A stretch of DNA of 64,000 nucleotides from Nitrospirota bacterium (GCA_016195565.1 JACPZK010000004.1:68003-132002), one strand, 5' to 3'. Shown: positions 46,801 to 55,594, counted from the stretch's first letter. Notes: generated by a model not told the origin, from the letters alone. Numbers and translations are program-made.

Positions 46801-47810
46801 ACATCAAAAAGATTTCCTTTTTTTAACGTTGCGTCCGCTTGGCCCGTAATCTTTGAACCCGCTCCGCTTATCTTCCCGTCAAAATCCACCCAGCCTTCAA
46901 CTCTCTCTTTTACTTTGAGAAGTTCCATCAAAGACTGAAGATAAAAATTGCCGCTGACTCTGATATCCACAAAAGGAGCGCCTTCTCCAAATTTTATATC
47001 GCCCTTTGCAAATATCTTTCCCTCACCGCTCCTCTTCAGCCCGAAAACTTTTTTTACAGAATCAGCGGAAAGCTCAATAGCTGTCTTTATATTGCCTTTT
47101 CCTTCAGCAGAATAAAAACCGCCTGCCTTCAGTTCTGAATCATAGGCCCTGAGAGTGACGTTCTTTATATCAATTCCGTCTTTCCTGAAAAACAATACAG
47201 CATCTGCGCTAACTTTCAATTCAGGGAAACCCTGAATATTGGAGATAAATTCTTTTATGCCGGCTTTCATTCGCGTGGTTTCACCTAACAGAATCTCACC
47301 GCTCAATCCCTTGCCCCTTAAAACAGCGCCATACGCAGGATCATAAAAGCCAAATCCTCCGTCACGCACTTCTATCACATCCACAACAACTTTCATCTTC
47401 TTGGGGTCTTCCTTGCTCAAATACTCTTTAACCCTCTTGATGATGTCCTCCGCCTGTTCCCTGTCAGTCCATAACTCCGGCTCTTTCAGCACTATTCTTT
47501 TAAGCGCTATTTTTTTTCTCCGTATTGCGGACAGCATCGGATAGCCCTTTATCCTGTCAACAGTCAAAACCCTGTTGCCCTCATCATCAAACAACTTCAC
47601 GCCCTTTGCCTCAATGAATAACGGGAATAAATTAAGGTATATTGACTGGGCTATCACCTTGCGGCCTGTCATGTTCTCAAGTTCCGGCAGTATTATTTTC
47701 TTTAATGCATTTGATATGTGCGGGCCGCGGGAAACAAAGATAATTATCCCTATGAGCAGTACGCCCGTGGAAAGATATGCTATTCGTTTTATCCTTTTAG
47801 ATTTTTCCAT
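43881..47810 (-). CDS. tamB: TamB-like inner-membrane/periplasmic bridge protein
   Basis: A 1309-residue protein with an N-terminal membrane anchor (residues 10-28), a long beta-rich middle with AsmA/DUF3971-like repeats, and a DUF490 C-terminal domain (about 1060-1309; TDILSLLTVGQIGKQLKGLEGG and VQVDPYVSKSTGTVGPRVTA). TamB spans the envelope and moves phospholipids or assists outer-membrane assembly. It overlaps the glnD end by 22 bases and is followed at 17 bases by the Omp85 gene, so they form one unit. Shadow ORFs on the other strand are ignored. Confidence 0.92.
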   Translation of the reverse strand: MEKSKRIKRIAYLSTGVLLIGIIIFVSRGPHISNALKKIILPELENMTGRKVIAQSIYLNLFPLFIEAKGVKLFDDEGNRVLTVDRIKGYPMLSAIRRKKIALKRIVLKEPELWTDREQAEDIIKRVKEYLSKEDPKKMKVVVDVIEVRDGGFGFYDPAYGAVLRGKGLSGEILLGETTRMKAGIKEFISNIQGFPELKVSADAVLFFRKDGIDIKNVTLRAYDSELKAGGFYSAEGKGNIKTAIELSADSVKKVFGLKRSGEGKIFAKGDIKFGEGAPFVDIRVSGNFYLQSLMELLKVKERVEGWVDFDGKISGAGSKITGQADATLKKGNLFDVAVDRLKCNIVYGNGVMSFKNGKAELYNGRADAEAALKMPKVDHYSVRVNFTDVDSQPAFKLIGMDIAAPKGKVKGELFSSDSEFNPSGWFSYNSEHTGSDLIGRVKRIKGEFMVLGDMLSLSNTEIRTDKSALDINGTVAMSASALNLKGRLITHDIADLTSPYFDLLKGTGEFTGTITGKFDDPLISGAVSMNSASLKGYGLDNVSGELSYRKNILEIKQLSVKAKDEEHTARGYVKFNAAKKIFDLKQPDYNLAVSLRGADIERLVTAFYKKLPLKGRLNTDFKLTGNASYPEYSGSATVINAEAYKFSADSLTTDFSYRHKDIAVKRALIKKGGSAMTVEGRISDIEKFSFSASGSKLFLKDMGLRGMPDDAVLNINATGSGTFDNPSITINGQLSGGTFKGKLLGAGAINASIKNKDILFSAVLFNEKVIMKGKGYLSDLLPWSGELTMTSGRYDFLLSALLKDVPEDLVVNMKGNAVMSGTRKTFSASAVLNQVNAALYGHSFSNDSDIEFRFDNRKMSFSAFTMRSGNASFSMRGSMEIGREYNISLEGSSALSPLKGFSNKIGVLRGDADFALTAAGKWDNPQINGNLNVSNGLFGLKDIHQRVSSINGLFYFEGSRIVIRKLSGKLGGGDIDATGVVYISGFNLKRFYLDTKLNNITTSVSKDFSVNFHGNVLYKGTLDAQNITGDVRVNRARYRERVEWKSWLLKAKTTERPKGELTGAEKAVLNVKIYGAENIIVDNNIARAPLKVDMVLRGAIGHPLLFGRVESKEGKVYFRNNEFRILNASADFTDQNRINPVMEIVAQTIVKGYNIRLSLEGQMERFNLSLVSDPPLEETDILSLLTVGQIGKQLKGLEGGIGAGEAASFLTGKVQDVFEERIKSITGIDRVQVDPYVSKSTGTVGPRVTASKRLLGDKLFVTYTSAVGSTEEQVLKLEYILDKNVSLVGVRDEKGSVGGDIKFRFEFK

Positions 47811-50260
47811 AGAGATTCCAGCAATTTCACAGCCTTAAGCCCGTTAACCTTTTTGCCGTCATGCTGAATATAAAAAACATCCTGAGCAATGCCTGATTCA
47901 GTATTAACCCTTGCCGATATTATATTCAGCCCGCTTTCATGCATAAGATTAGACACATCATAAAGAAGGCCGTGCCTGTCCTGTGAAAAAAATTCAACGA
48001 CCGTGCTTTCCTCGGAGGTCTCATTGTCAAGTTCCACAAACACGTCAAATTTCCCGTTAACCTTTTTTGCGATACCGCGCAGAATTATTGATTCGCCTCC
48101 TGCTGCAACATCCTTCAGCCCGTTTTTAATAACATCTTCCATTTCATTCCACCAGAGTTCTTTCCAGTTTGAAATTTGAATTTTATCAATAATGAGTCCA
48201 TTTTTACCAGTATACAGCCTGGCCCTTACTATATTCAGCCATTTTGAAGAAAGAAACCCGACTATCCGTGAAAAAAGCCCGGGGCTGTCCCATGCGCCGA
48301 TTATTATCTCTGTTATGCCTCGTGCTTTTTCGCTTATTGATACTGCAAAACCGTCACTCCGGACACTGCGCGCAAGGTTGTAATCCTCTTGTATTTTTTC
48401 AGGAGGCGTTGAGAGCAGATACTTCTCAGGCATCTCATTAATGAAACTGCTTAATCCCTCTCTGTCAGCATCTGCGCAGGAAGACAGAATACTTTCTATA
48501 TAAGCCGCAGGGTCTTTCCTTATTCCGCGGAGATGATTTAAGGTCCTTTCATAGAGATCTTTAAGGAGATAGGCCTTCCACTCTGTCCAGAAATCAGGAT
48601 TGACGGCAGACATATCCGCATAGGTCATAAGACAGAGCGCCGTCAGGCTTTCTTCGTCGCTTGCTGAATCAGCAAACTGCGCTATAACCTCAGCATCCTC
48701 AATCTCCCTTTTTAATGCAAAAACAGACATCAGGATATGGTTTCTGACAAGGAATTCTATCCTTTGGCGTTTCTCAATATCAATATTGAACCTCTCCACA
48801 ATATTTTTAAGCCTTTTGTATCCTTCCTCTTCATGATACCTGCCTGCAGCCTTGCCTATGTCGTGAAAGAGCAATGCCATGAATAGTATTTCTCTCTCCT
48901 TTATATTCTTCATAATTTCGGCGAGATGTTCAAGGTTTTTATACTTTGTAGCAGCCAAGCTCTCAAGGTTCCTTATTGCAAGCATTGTATGTTCATCAAC
49001 AGTATATCTATGAAAGGGTTCATGAATCACAAGAGACTTCAATGCGCCGAATTCAGGAATAAATCTTCCAAGCACGCCTGTTTCATGCATCTCCCTGAGG
49101 GTCTCATATACCCTTTCCCCCTTAAACACCTCAAGAAAGAACGCTACAGCCTTGCGGGAATTCCTGACCTTTCTGCCAACTAAAAGCAAATTGCGCTTAA
49201 TATCTTCCCTGAGAGTATGGCTGAAATATCCTCCTGTTTTTGAAAAGGCGTAAAAAGCCTCCATAATGCCGATAGGGTTGTTTTTTAAAAAATCCTTCTC
49301 TGATGAGATAATCACGCCTTTATACAAAATAAAATTATCCGTTATCTTTTTCTTTCTTGCTGCTCCCCATCTCCCTGTAATCAGCCATTGCCTGAGGCAC
49401 ATGCCTGATATTGTGGATGCTATCTCCTTTACGGCGCTCGCCTTAAGGTAAAAATACCGCATAAACCTCTCCGGGCCCGAAAACTTCTTTGAATCATTAA
49501 ACCCCATCTTTTTTGAAACATAATCCTGTGCGCTGAATGAAAGAGCATCATCCCTCCTGCTGCTTATGAGATGCAGGCAGAATCTCACTTTCAGCAGAAA
49601 ATCATATGCCTTAATAAGCCTCCTGAAATCATTCCTTGAGGTAACATCTGATATGCCTTCAATGTTATTAATCTTCAGCGCAATCTTTGAAAGCCATAGC
49701 ACTGTGTGTATGTCCCTGAGCCCTCCCTGCCCTTCCTTTACATTCGGTTCAAGCAGGAACACCGAGCCGCCGAACTCCCTGTGCCTCTTCTCCATTTCTT
49801 TCAGCTTTCCGCTTATGAAATTCTTCTGCTTTCTGTATGCAAGCTCCGGATAAACTCTCTCATGAAAGCTGTTATATAATCCTCTGTCTCCGGCGATAAA
49901 CCTCGCTTCAAGCAAAGATGTATGCGTGCGCAGGTCTTTTTTTGCCTCTGCAATACATTCATCAGCAGTCCTGAAGCAGTGGCCGATTGTAAGCCCTGCA
50001 TCCCATAGTTTATAAAGCACGGATTCAACTTTTTTTGAATCTGTTTTATCATCTGCAAAAAACATAATATCAATATCAGAATAAGGAGCAAGCTCTGCCC
50101 TGCCGTATCCTCCAGTTGCAATAAGGGCGATAGGTTTCTTTGATTCTATCGAATTGAAAATCCCTGAAAGAAAGTCGTCTATCTTTTGAGTGTAAAAAGC
50201 TGCAAGCTGCCGCCCGCTTAATCCGTCAAAAACCTCTTCGATATCCTTAAAAAAGTCCAC
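47789..50260 (-). CDS. glnD: [PII] uridylyltransferase/uridylyl-removing enzyme
   Basis: An 823-residue nitrogen sensor. Domains in order: nucleotidyltransferase (GGYGRAELAPYSDIDIMFF, residues about 51-69), helical linker, HD domain with VDEHTMLAIRNLE and LFHDIGKAAGRYHEE, two C-terminal ACT domains (TEIIIGAWDSPGLFSRIVGFL and STVVEFFSQDRHGLLYDVSNLM). It uridylylates PII proteins when glutamine is low. It is first in the glnD-tamB-omp85 unit. Confidence 0.95.
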   Translation of the reverse strand: MDFFKDIEEVFDGLSGRQLAAFYTQKIDDFLSGIFNSIESKKPIALIATGGYGRAELAPYSDIDIMFFADDKTDSKKVESVLYKLWDAGLTIGHCFRTADECIAEAKKDLRTHTSLLEARFIAGDRGLYNSFHERVYPELAYRKQKNFISGKLKEMEKRHREFGGSVFLLEPNVKEGQGGLRDIHTVLWLSKIALKINNIEGISDVTSRNDFRRLIKAYDFLLKVRFCLHLISSRRDDALSFSAQDYVSKKMGFNDSKKFSGPERFMRYFYLKASAVKEIASTISGMCLRQWLITGRWGAARKKKITDNFILYKGVIISSEKDFLKNNPIGIMEAFYAFSKTGGYFSHTLREDIKRNLLLVGRKVRNSRKAVAFFLEVFKGERVYETLREMHETGVLGRFIPEFGALKSLVIHEPFHRYTVDEHTMLAIRNLESLAATKYKNLEHLAEIMKNIKEREILFMALLFHDIGKAAGRYHEEEGYKRLKNIVERFNIDIEKRQRIEFLVRNHILMSVFALKREIEDAEVIAQFADSASDEESLTALCLMTYADMSAVNPDFWTEWKAYLLKDLYERTLNHLRGIRKDPAAYIESILSSCADADREGLSSFINEMPEKYLLSTPPEKIQEDYNLARSVRSDGFAVSISEKARGITEIIIGAWDSPGLFSRIVGFLSSKWLNIVRARLYTGKNGLIIDKIQISNWKELWWNEMEDVIKNGLKDVAAGGESIILRGIAKKVNGKFDVFVELDNETSEESTVVEFFSQDRHGLLYDVSNLMHESGLNIISARVNTESGIAQDVFYIQHDGKKVNGLKAVKLLESLWKNLKG

Positions 50261-50465
50261 TTAGTATGATACTATATGCAGTATGATTTAGAGTAGGGAT
50301 GAGAGGCAGAACTCAGCGTCTTAAGGTGTAGGCAATATAATCTCTCCTTTGTCTTCCTTAATGCTTCGTCTTGTGCTATATTGTTTTAAATTGTCGGAAA
50401 AGGCAAATGTTCGGATAAAATTGTGAACTATGAATAATAAGAGATAAAAAGGTAACGTCAAATCT

Positions 50466-50699
50466 ATGTTCAAAAAAGAAGCCAAGTTTATGCTGTATGT
50501 TCTTCTGGTACCGATTATGCTTGGCGTCCTTGGTGCTTTGATAGTCCCAAGACTTTTTAATAGTGGATGTAAAAATGCAATAATTAAAGAAATATTATCG
50601 CCAGACCAAAAAAGAAAAATAGTCGTATTTGCTCGTGATTGTGGTGCTACTACTGGCTATAGCACGCAGGTTTCTCTAATATCGATAAAAGTAAAGTAA
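50466..50699 (+). CDS. Truncated small membrane protein (CGATTGYSTQ family)
   Basis: Seventy-seven residues with a membrane segment (residues 6-28) and the motif FARDCGATTGYSTQVSLI. That motif is common in small hypothetical proteins which run further; here the frame stops at an AAG TAA within the left end of the transposase element (IR starts at 50721), so the 3' end appears lost. The gap 50261-50465 before it has no gene. Function unknown. Confidence 0.55.
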   Translation: MFKKEAKFMLYVLLVPIMLGVLGALIVPRLFNSGCKNAIIKEILSPDQKRKIVVFARDCGATTGYSTQVSLISIKVK

Positions 50700-50720
50700 A
50701 ATGAGAGTAAAATTGAGAGT

Positions 50721-51436
50721 AAAATGGGACGGTTCTATTTTCTTGACAAGAAGGATGTAATGTGATAGATTCTGTGCATGCCGAGAACAGCAAGGATAGC
50801 GCCGAAAGAAAATGTTTATCACATCTTAACAAGAGGGAATAATCGTCAGGATGTTTTCAAAACAAAGAAAAGTTTAAGTTCAAGATTTATCACTACGTAT
50901 TAATGAGGAATCATATACATCTTGTGCTTGAAACGACGGAGAGAGGCGGCAGCATGGCTGAGATAATGAAAGGGATAAACCCAGTTTTTCAAAGGCAGAT
51001 ACAGGCACATAGGGCATTTCTGGCAAGACAGATATAAGAGCATCTTAATATCGAAGGATGATTATCTTCTTGCATGTGGTAGTTATGTAGAATTGAACTC
51101 TGTAAGAGCAAAGATAGTTGAAGACCCGAAAGATTATAAATGGAGCAGTTACAGTGTATATGCATATGGGAAGAAGGATTTGATAGTAGATGAACATTCA
51201 ATCTACAAAGACCTATCAAAAGACGAAGCAGAAAGAAGGAAGAAATACAGGGAATTTGTAAGAGGGATGATTAAGGAGAAAGAAGCAATGAAAGGCGAGA
51301 TGAATAAAAGGGTGTTATACGGCAGTGAAGATTTTATAGAAAAGGTGACTAAGAAATATAAAGTTGAAGCAGTGATAAAGCCGAAGGGGAGGCCAAGAAA
51401 GGATGAAGATGATGAAAAATAGAACCGTCCCATTTT
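50721..51436. mobile_element. Element with inverted repeats carrying a decayed REP-type transposase
   Basis: Identical 21-base inverted repeats (left 50721-50741, right 51416-51436, core GGGACGGTTCTATTTT) bound the region. Between them is a single decayed Y1 transposase of the TnpA-REP type. The element interrupts the 3' end of the small membrane protein gene and precedes the hydrolase. Confidence 0.8.
50778..51422 (+). pseudogene. TnpA-REP/Y1-type transposase, inactivated
   Basis: The 5' part reads MPRTARIAPKENVYHILTRG, the canonical start of REP-associated tyrosine transposases; it then runs out of frame. A second frame gives IYHYVLMRNHIHLVLETTERGGSM with the HUH motif HIH. A third frame resumes GHFWQDRYKSILISKDDYLL and continues to the 109-residue C-terminal part. 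The catalytic Tyr segment between is damaged. At least two lesions, so it is not functional. Confidence 0.85.
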
Positions 51437-51449
51437 TCCCATTTTTTTT

Positions 51450-52244
51450 ATGAAACAGATATTAGCGATATTTCTGGTGGCTCTATCGTTTTTCTTTAGT
51501 CCTGTTACCTCTGTCCAAGCATCCGAGAAAGTGATTGATATTCCTACACGCCCCGGTGTAACGCAACGATTCCTCTATCTATCTCCAGAGAATCCTAAAG
51601 CCGCTGTTATCCTGTTTGCCGGCGGCCATGGCGGACTCCAGATATCTCAATCAGGCACGTTCACATGGGGGGAAGGAAACTTCATAGTGCGAACACGTCA
51701 CCAATTCGTTGAACGAGGTCTGGCAGTAGCGGTTATAGATGCCCCTTCTGATCGTCAAAGTCCTCCATTCCTCGGCGGCTTCCGTCAAAAACCCGAACAT
51801 GTCGCAGACATAAAGGCCGTAATTACATGGCTCAAAAAACAAAACAATGTGCCCGTCTGGCTTGTCGGAACGAGCCGAGGAACCCAATCCGCTGCCTTCA
51901 TTGCTACACAGCTCGGTTCCAAGGACGGCGGCCCTGATGGGCTGGTATTGACCTCAACAATACTGTCCGACGACAAAGGACGTCCCGTGCCTGAAATGCC
52001 GTTAGAAACAATTGCTATTCCTGTTTTAGCGGTCCACCATGAACAAGACGGCTGCAAGCATTGCTCATACAGTGAAATTCCGCGTCTTATGGAAAAATTG
52101 ATGGCAGTTCCCAGAAAGAAATTGATCACCGTCAAAGGGGGCGAAAATCGTGGTGATCCCTGCAAGGCCTTTGCGTATCATGGCTTTAATGGCATAGAAA
52201 CAGATGTTGTCGCTAGGATATCTGAATGGATCAAGCAAAAATAA
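51450..52244 (+). CDS. Secreted alpha/beta hydrolase
   Basis: A 264-residue protein with a signal peptide (residues 1-24) and an alpha/beta hydrolase core. Nucleophile elbow GTSRGTQ (Ser about 145) in VWLVGTSRGTQSA, acidic residue in LAVHHEQDGC and catalytic His in FAYHGFNGIE. Oxyanion segment ILFAGGHGGLQ is upstream. Could be an esterase or peptidase; substrate unknown. It lies just behind the transposase element. Confidence 0.78.
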   Translation: MKQILAIFLVALSFFFSPVTSVQASEKVIDIPTRPGVTQRFLYLSPENPKAAVILFAGGHGGLQISQSGTFTWGEGNFIVRTRHQFVERGLAVAVIDAPSDRQSPPFLGGFRQKPEHVADIKAVITWLKKQNNVPVWLVGTSRGTQSAAFIATQLGSKDGGPDGLVLTSTILSDDKGRPVPEMPLETIAIPVLAVHHEQDGCKHCSYSEIPRLMEKLMAVPRKKLITVKGGENRGDPCKAFAYHGFNGIETDVVARISEWIKQK

Positions 52245-52256
52245 TAAAGAATAATT

Positions 52257-52333
52257 AGGGACACATCCCATTTGTGCTATTGTGCTATGAACAAGCATAT
52301 AATAAGCCCAAGGGCTGAGGGACACTTCCCATA
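52257..52333. repeat. Remnant repeat pair AGGGACACWTCCCAT
   Basis: AGGGACACATCCCAT and AGGGACACTTCCCAT occur 61 bases apart between the hydrolase and the 87-residue ORF. These look like ends left by small interspersed elements. Confidence 0.5.
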
Positions 52334-52367
52334 TTTCATAAAAATCTTTACATATAAAGGATGTTAA

Positions 52368-52631
52368 ATGATACTTAAGAGAACCAATCGCGTTTATTAC
52401 ACAAGGTCAGATGGTTATCCTCAAATCAGGGTCTATCACAAAAAGGGTTTAGGGAAGAAGATGCCGCGATACCTCTTGAAATGTGGTTGTTGCGACGAGA
52501 AGTTGGAAATATACTATGACGACGAAGGACTTGAAATAAATGGTGTGAACGGTTCGATAGATGATTGGCGTGAGATTTTTCTTCCACTATTGCGGATTAA
52601 GCAGAAAGGCAACAGGCTTATTGTCAAATAG
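52368..52631 (+). CDS. Small protein of unknown function (87 residues)
   Basis: Starts MILKRTNRVYYTRSDGYPQ with an aaagga site upstream. A KCGCCDEKL stretch (two Cys pairs) suggests a metal knuckle, followed by the acidic YYDDEGLEI and WREIFLPLL. Looks like a real small protein by codon use; no family recognised. Confidence 0.6.
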   Translation: MILKRTNRVYYTRSDGYPQIRVYHKKGLGKKMPRYLLKCGCCDEKLEIYYDDEGLEINGVNGSIDDWREIFLPLLRIKQKGNRLIVK

Positions 52632-52714
52632 TGTTAACCAAAAATATTAATTATCCTAACAACTCACTCCAGCTGACACGGTAAAACCGTGCTGCTGATT
52701 TCAGACGTTCTAAC

Positions 52715-53986
52715 TCAAACCTTCTTAAACGCCAGCACCGCATTCACGCCGCCGAATCCGAATGAATTTGAAACTGCGGTTTTAATCTCAGCCTTTCTGG
52801 TTTCAGTGACATAGTTCAAATCACACTCAGGGTCTTTTGTCTTAAGGTTTATAGTAGCGGGAATTATGCCCTCATAAAGACTCATTAATGTAACAGCCGC
52901 CTCAAATGCGCCTGATGCCGCAAGCATGTGCCCTGTCATTGACTTTACAGCGCTTATCGGAATTTCATAAGCCCTTTTGCCAAAGGCAAGTTTTATAGCC
53001 TCTGTTTCTGCCTTATCACCGAGAGGCGTTGATGTGCCGTGCGCATTGATATAATCCACATCTACGTGCAATAACCCCCCTTCTTCCATCGCAATCCTTA
53101 TCGCCCTTGCCTCTCCCTCTGCGCCGGGCCTTGTCTGATGGAATGCATCCGTGGTATTTCCGTATCCTATAATCGCGCCATAAATCTTCGCCCCTCTTTT
53201 TAAGGCAGACTCATAATCTTCAAGGACAAGAACAGATGCGCCTTCTGCAAGAACAAAACCGTCTCTCGTTTTATCAAACGGCCTGCTTGCTGAGGCGTCG
53301 TTTCTTTTTGATAATGCGCCTGACACGCCATACCCTTCTACGCACAGCCTGCATATCGGAGCCTCTGTGCCTCCGGCAAAAACAGGGCCATCGTATCCTG
53401 ACTTTATCAATCTGTACGCCTCGCCTATTGCATTTGCGCCTGATGAGCAGGCATTCGATACGCCAAGACAGTGCCCTTTTATCCCGAGCTTCTGAGCCAC
53501 ATAAGACGCTGCGGCATTCACGCTTGTTGAAGGCATGAGATAAGGGGAAAGGCGTGATGCGTGATGCGTGGTACGTGATGCGTATATTTTTTCCAATTCC
53601 CTTTCAATTGTGGTAATCCCGCCTCTGCTTGAGCCGATAATCACACCGCCTGAAGCGAGTGACGAGTGACGAGTGACGAGTGACGAAACTTTATTTTTTT
53701 CTGATGGCTGGAGCAGTCCTGCATCTTCTGCCGCCATAAAAGAGGCAGCAACCGCATACTGAACAAAGGGATCAAGATGGGTCATCTCTTTTTGAGACAG
53801 ATACAGTCCTGCATCAAAGCCTTTTAATTCTCCTGACATTTTCCACTTCATCGGGGGAACATCAAATCTTGTTAGAGGAGCTATGCCCGATAATCCTTTT
53901 TTAACAGACGTCCACGATTCATGGAATGAATTACCCAGAGAAGTGACTGCGCCGATGCCTGTTACAACAACTTTTCTCATTGTCAA
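52715..53986 (-). CDS. fabF: 3-oxoacyl-ACP synthase II with two tandem-repeat insertions
   Basis: A 423-residue KAS II that elongates acyl-ACP in fatty acid synthesis. Catalytic Cys in GVSNACSSGANAIG, His in NAHGTSTPLGDKAE and KSMTGHML. Family length is about 410-414; the surplus comes from two insertions coding VTRHSSLA (about residues 98-112) and THHASR (about 133-146), both from tandem repeats and both in surface loops. Start MTMRKVVVTGIGAV. Alone here, without acpP or fabG. Confidence 0.95.
   Translation of the reverse strand: MTMRKVVVTGIGAVTSLGNSFHESWTSVKKGLSGIAPLTRFDVPPMKWKMSGELKGFDAGLYLSQKEMTHLDPFVQYAVAASFMAAEDAGLLQPSEKNKVSSLVTRHSSLASGGVIIGSSRGGITTIERELEKIYASRTTHHASRLSPYLMPSTSVNAAASYVAQKLGIKGHCLGVSNACSSGANAIGEAYRLIKSGYDGPVFAGGTEAPICRLCVEGYGVSGALSKRNDASASRPFDKTRDGFVLAEGASVLVLEDYESALKRGAKIYGAIIGYGNTTDAFHQTRPGAEGEARAIRIAMEEGGLLHVDVDYINAHGTSTPLGDKAETEAIKLAFGKRAYEIPISAVKSMTGHMLAASGAFEAAVTLMSLYEGIIPATINLKTKDPECDLNYVTETRKAEIKTAVSNSFGFGGVNAVLAFKKV
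53549..53585. repeat. In-frame tandem repeat insertion in fabF (second)
   Basis: GCGTGATGCGTGATGCGTG-type repeats read as TTHHASR on the gene strand. Frame is kept. Located in the loop before the conserved MPSTSVN segment. Confidence 0.75.
53653..53687. repeat. In-frame tandem repeat insertion in fabF (first)
   Basis: Four copies of CGAGTGA in a row; on the gene strand TCACTCG repeats are read as SLVTRHSSLA. Located in a loop before the strand VIIGSSRGG. The frame is unbroken. Confidence 0.8.
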
Positions 53987-54120
53987 CTATGATAGCATAT
54001 CTGGTTTACAATGACGCCAACTCAAAGCCTGCCGCCTCTTAAGTAGTTCCAGTCTTAGAACAAAAAGTTTTCCCTACCATTTCCTATGTTAATTATGTTA
54101 TCTTTTCCAGAGAGGAAAAG

Positions 54121-54900
54121 GTGCCCGGAGAAATCCTGAAAAAGAAGCGTGAAGAATTGGGGTATAACCTCAAGGAAATTGCCAAGACCCTGAAAATAAG
54201 ATCCGATTATCTAAAGGCAATTGAAGAGGGAACCTTTGAAAAACTTCCCGTAGAGGTTTATACAAAAGGCTACATCAGAGAGTATGCCAAATTTCTTAAA
54301 ACAGACCCTGAAGCTGTTATAAAGGCTTATATAGAAAAGATATCGCCTCCTGTAATAGAAAAACAACCTGACCCTATTACTTCTGCTGAAAATACCATTA
54401 AAGAAGAGAAAACCGATAAAAGATACTCCGCGACTGCAATCACGCTGTCAGCAGTGGCAGTTGCAGCTTTATTAATTGCTTTATCCTTATTTGTTTTTGC
54501 TCCTGAAGAACCCAAAACGCCTCTGCCTGAAAAAACAGCGCCAACACCGCCCGCGCTGCAGAGCGTCAGCCCAGTGCAAGAAAAAGAAAATACTGAAAAA
54601 GCAAAAACAGAAGCTGCGGCAAATCCACAAGGAGAAAAAACAGCGAAAGAACACAGCCTTGAGATTCTCGCTTCAGACAAAACATGGATTCTTGTAACTA
54701 TTGACAATACTGAGTCAAAAGAACTCCTTCTAAACAAAGGCGAGTCGGCAAAGCTTTCGGCAAAGAACGGCTTTTTTCTGAAAATCGGAAATGCCGGCGG
54801 AATCAAACTGATATTTGACGGAAAGGACATAGGAGCGCCCGGAGAAAATGGCAAGGTCATAACACTCAATCTTCCGTCCGATAAAAACTTCAACCGTTAA
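54121..54900 (+). CDS. RodZ-like helix-turn-helix membrane protein
   Basis: A 259-residue protein from GTG at 54121 with a preceding gaggaaaag. N-terminal Xre-type HTH (LKKKREELGYNLKEIAKTLKIRSDYLKAIEEG, residues 6-37), membrane segment (about 102-127), Pro/Ala/Lys-rich linker, and a C-terminal beta domain of the DUF4115/RodZ kind. RodZ links MreB to the envelope and shapes the cell. It lies directly upstream of the Crp/Fnr regulator with a 22-base gap. Confidence 0.82.
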   Translation: MPGEILKKKREELGYNLKEIAKTLKIRSDYLKAIEEGTFEKLPVEVYTKGYIREYAKFLKTDPEAVIKAYIEKISPPVIEKQPDPITSAENTIKEEKTDKRYSATAITLSAVAVAALLIALSLFVFAPEEPKTPLPEKTAPTPPALQSVSPVQEKENTEKAKTEAAANPQGEKTAKEHSLEILASDKTWILVTIDNTESKELLLNKGESAKLSAKNGFFLKIGNAGGIKLIFDGKDIGAPGENGKVITLNLPSDKNFNR

Positions 54901-54922
54901 AAGAAACGACCTCCTTAAGACA

Positions 54923-55594
54923 ATGATTGACTTTAAAAAAATTCCGATATTCAGCACGTTAAACGCTTCCGACATGGAGGAAGCAAAACCTTACCTCATC
55001 CCCGCCAAATTCAAGAAAAAAGAGGTTATATTTTCCGAGGGAGATTCGTCCGACTGGCTTTATGTCGTAATTAAAGGCAAGGTCAAGATTACCAAGCTCT
55101 CACAGAGTGGAAGAGAAATCATACTTGAAATCATTTCTCCGATGGATTTTTTTGGCGGAGTTGCCGTAATGAGAGGCTTCCCCTACCCCGCAAATGCCGT
55201 TGCGATGGATGATGCGGAGCTTCTAAAAATATCACGCAGCAACTTAATGCGCATACTCGACAGATTCCCCAACCTTATGTATTGTATGGCGATGAATATA
55301 GGCGACAGAATCAAAGGCTCCCATGAGGCGTTGAAAAACATTGCTGTTGAAAAAGTTGAATCACGAATAGCCTCTTTGCTCATAAAGCTTGCTGATAAAG
55401 CAGGCAGCAAAACTGATGGCAGCATTACTATCGACATGAAACTTACAAAACAGGATATTGCCGAGATGGTCGGAACCACTGTAGAGACATCCATAAGGAC
55501 AATGAGCAAATTCAAAAAACTCGGCATTGTCTCAGAAAAAAGCGGAAAGATATTTATAAAAGACTTAACCAAGCTTAAATCTCTTTGCAGTTAG
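54923..55594 (+). CDS. Crp/Fnr-family transcription factor, likely nitrosative-stress regulator
   Basis: A 223-residue regulator: cNMP-like beta-roll (EVIFSEGDSSDWLYVVIKGKVKI, FFGGVAVMRG), long dimer helix and winged HTH (KQDIAEMVGTTVETSIRTMSKFKKLGIV). Recognition helix T-V-E-T-S-I-R keeps the FNR-type Glu and Arg, but Ile replaces FNR Ser212. No N-terminal Cys cluster like FNR, so it may sense NO through heme or another cofactor, as DNR/HcpR do. It sits next to seven matching palindromes upstream of nitrite/NO genes, the basis of the regulon proposal. Confidence 0.88.
   Translation: MIDFKKIPIFSTLNASDMEEAKPYLIPAKFKKKEVIFSEGDSSDWLYVVIKGKVKITKLSQSGREIILEIISPMDFFGGVAVMRGFPYPANAVAMDDAELLKISRSNLMRILDRFPNLMYCMAMNIGDRIKGSHEALKNIAVEKVESRIASLLIKLADKAGSKTDGSITIDMKLTKQDIAEMVGTTVETSIRTMSKFKKLGIVSEKSGKIFIKDLTKLKSLCS

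Noticed and set aside
53549-53690. Tandem repeats in fabF considered as a CRISPR-like or satellite array
   Set aside because: Units are 7-9 bases with no spacers; they are in-frame coding insertions.
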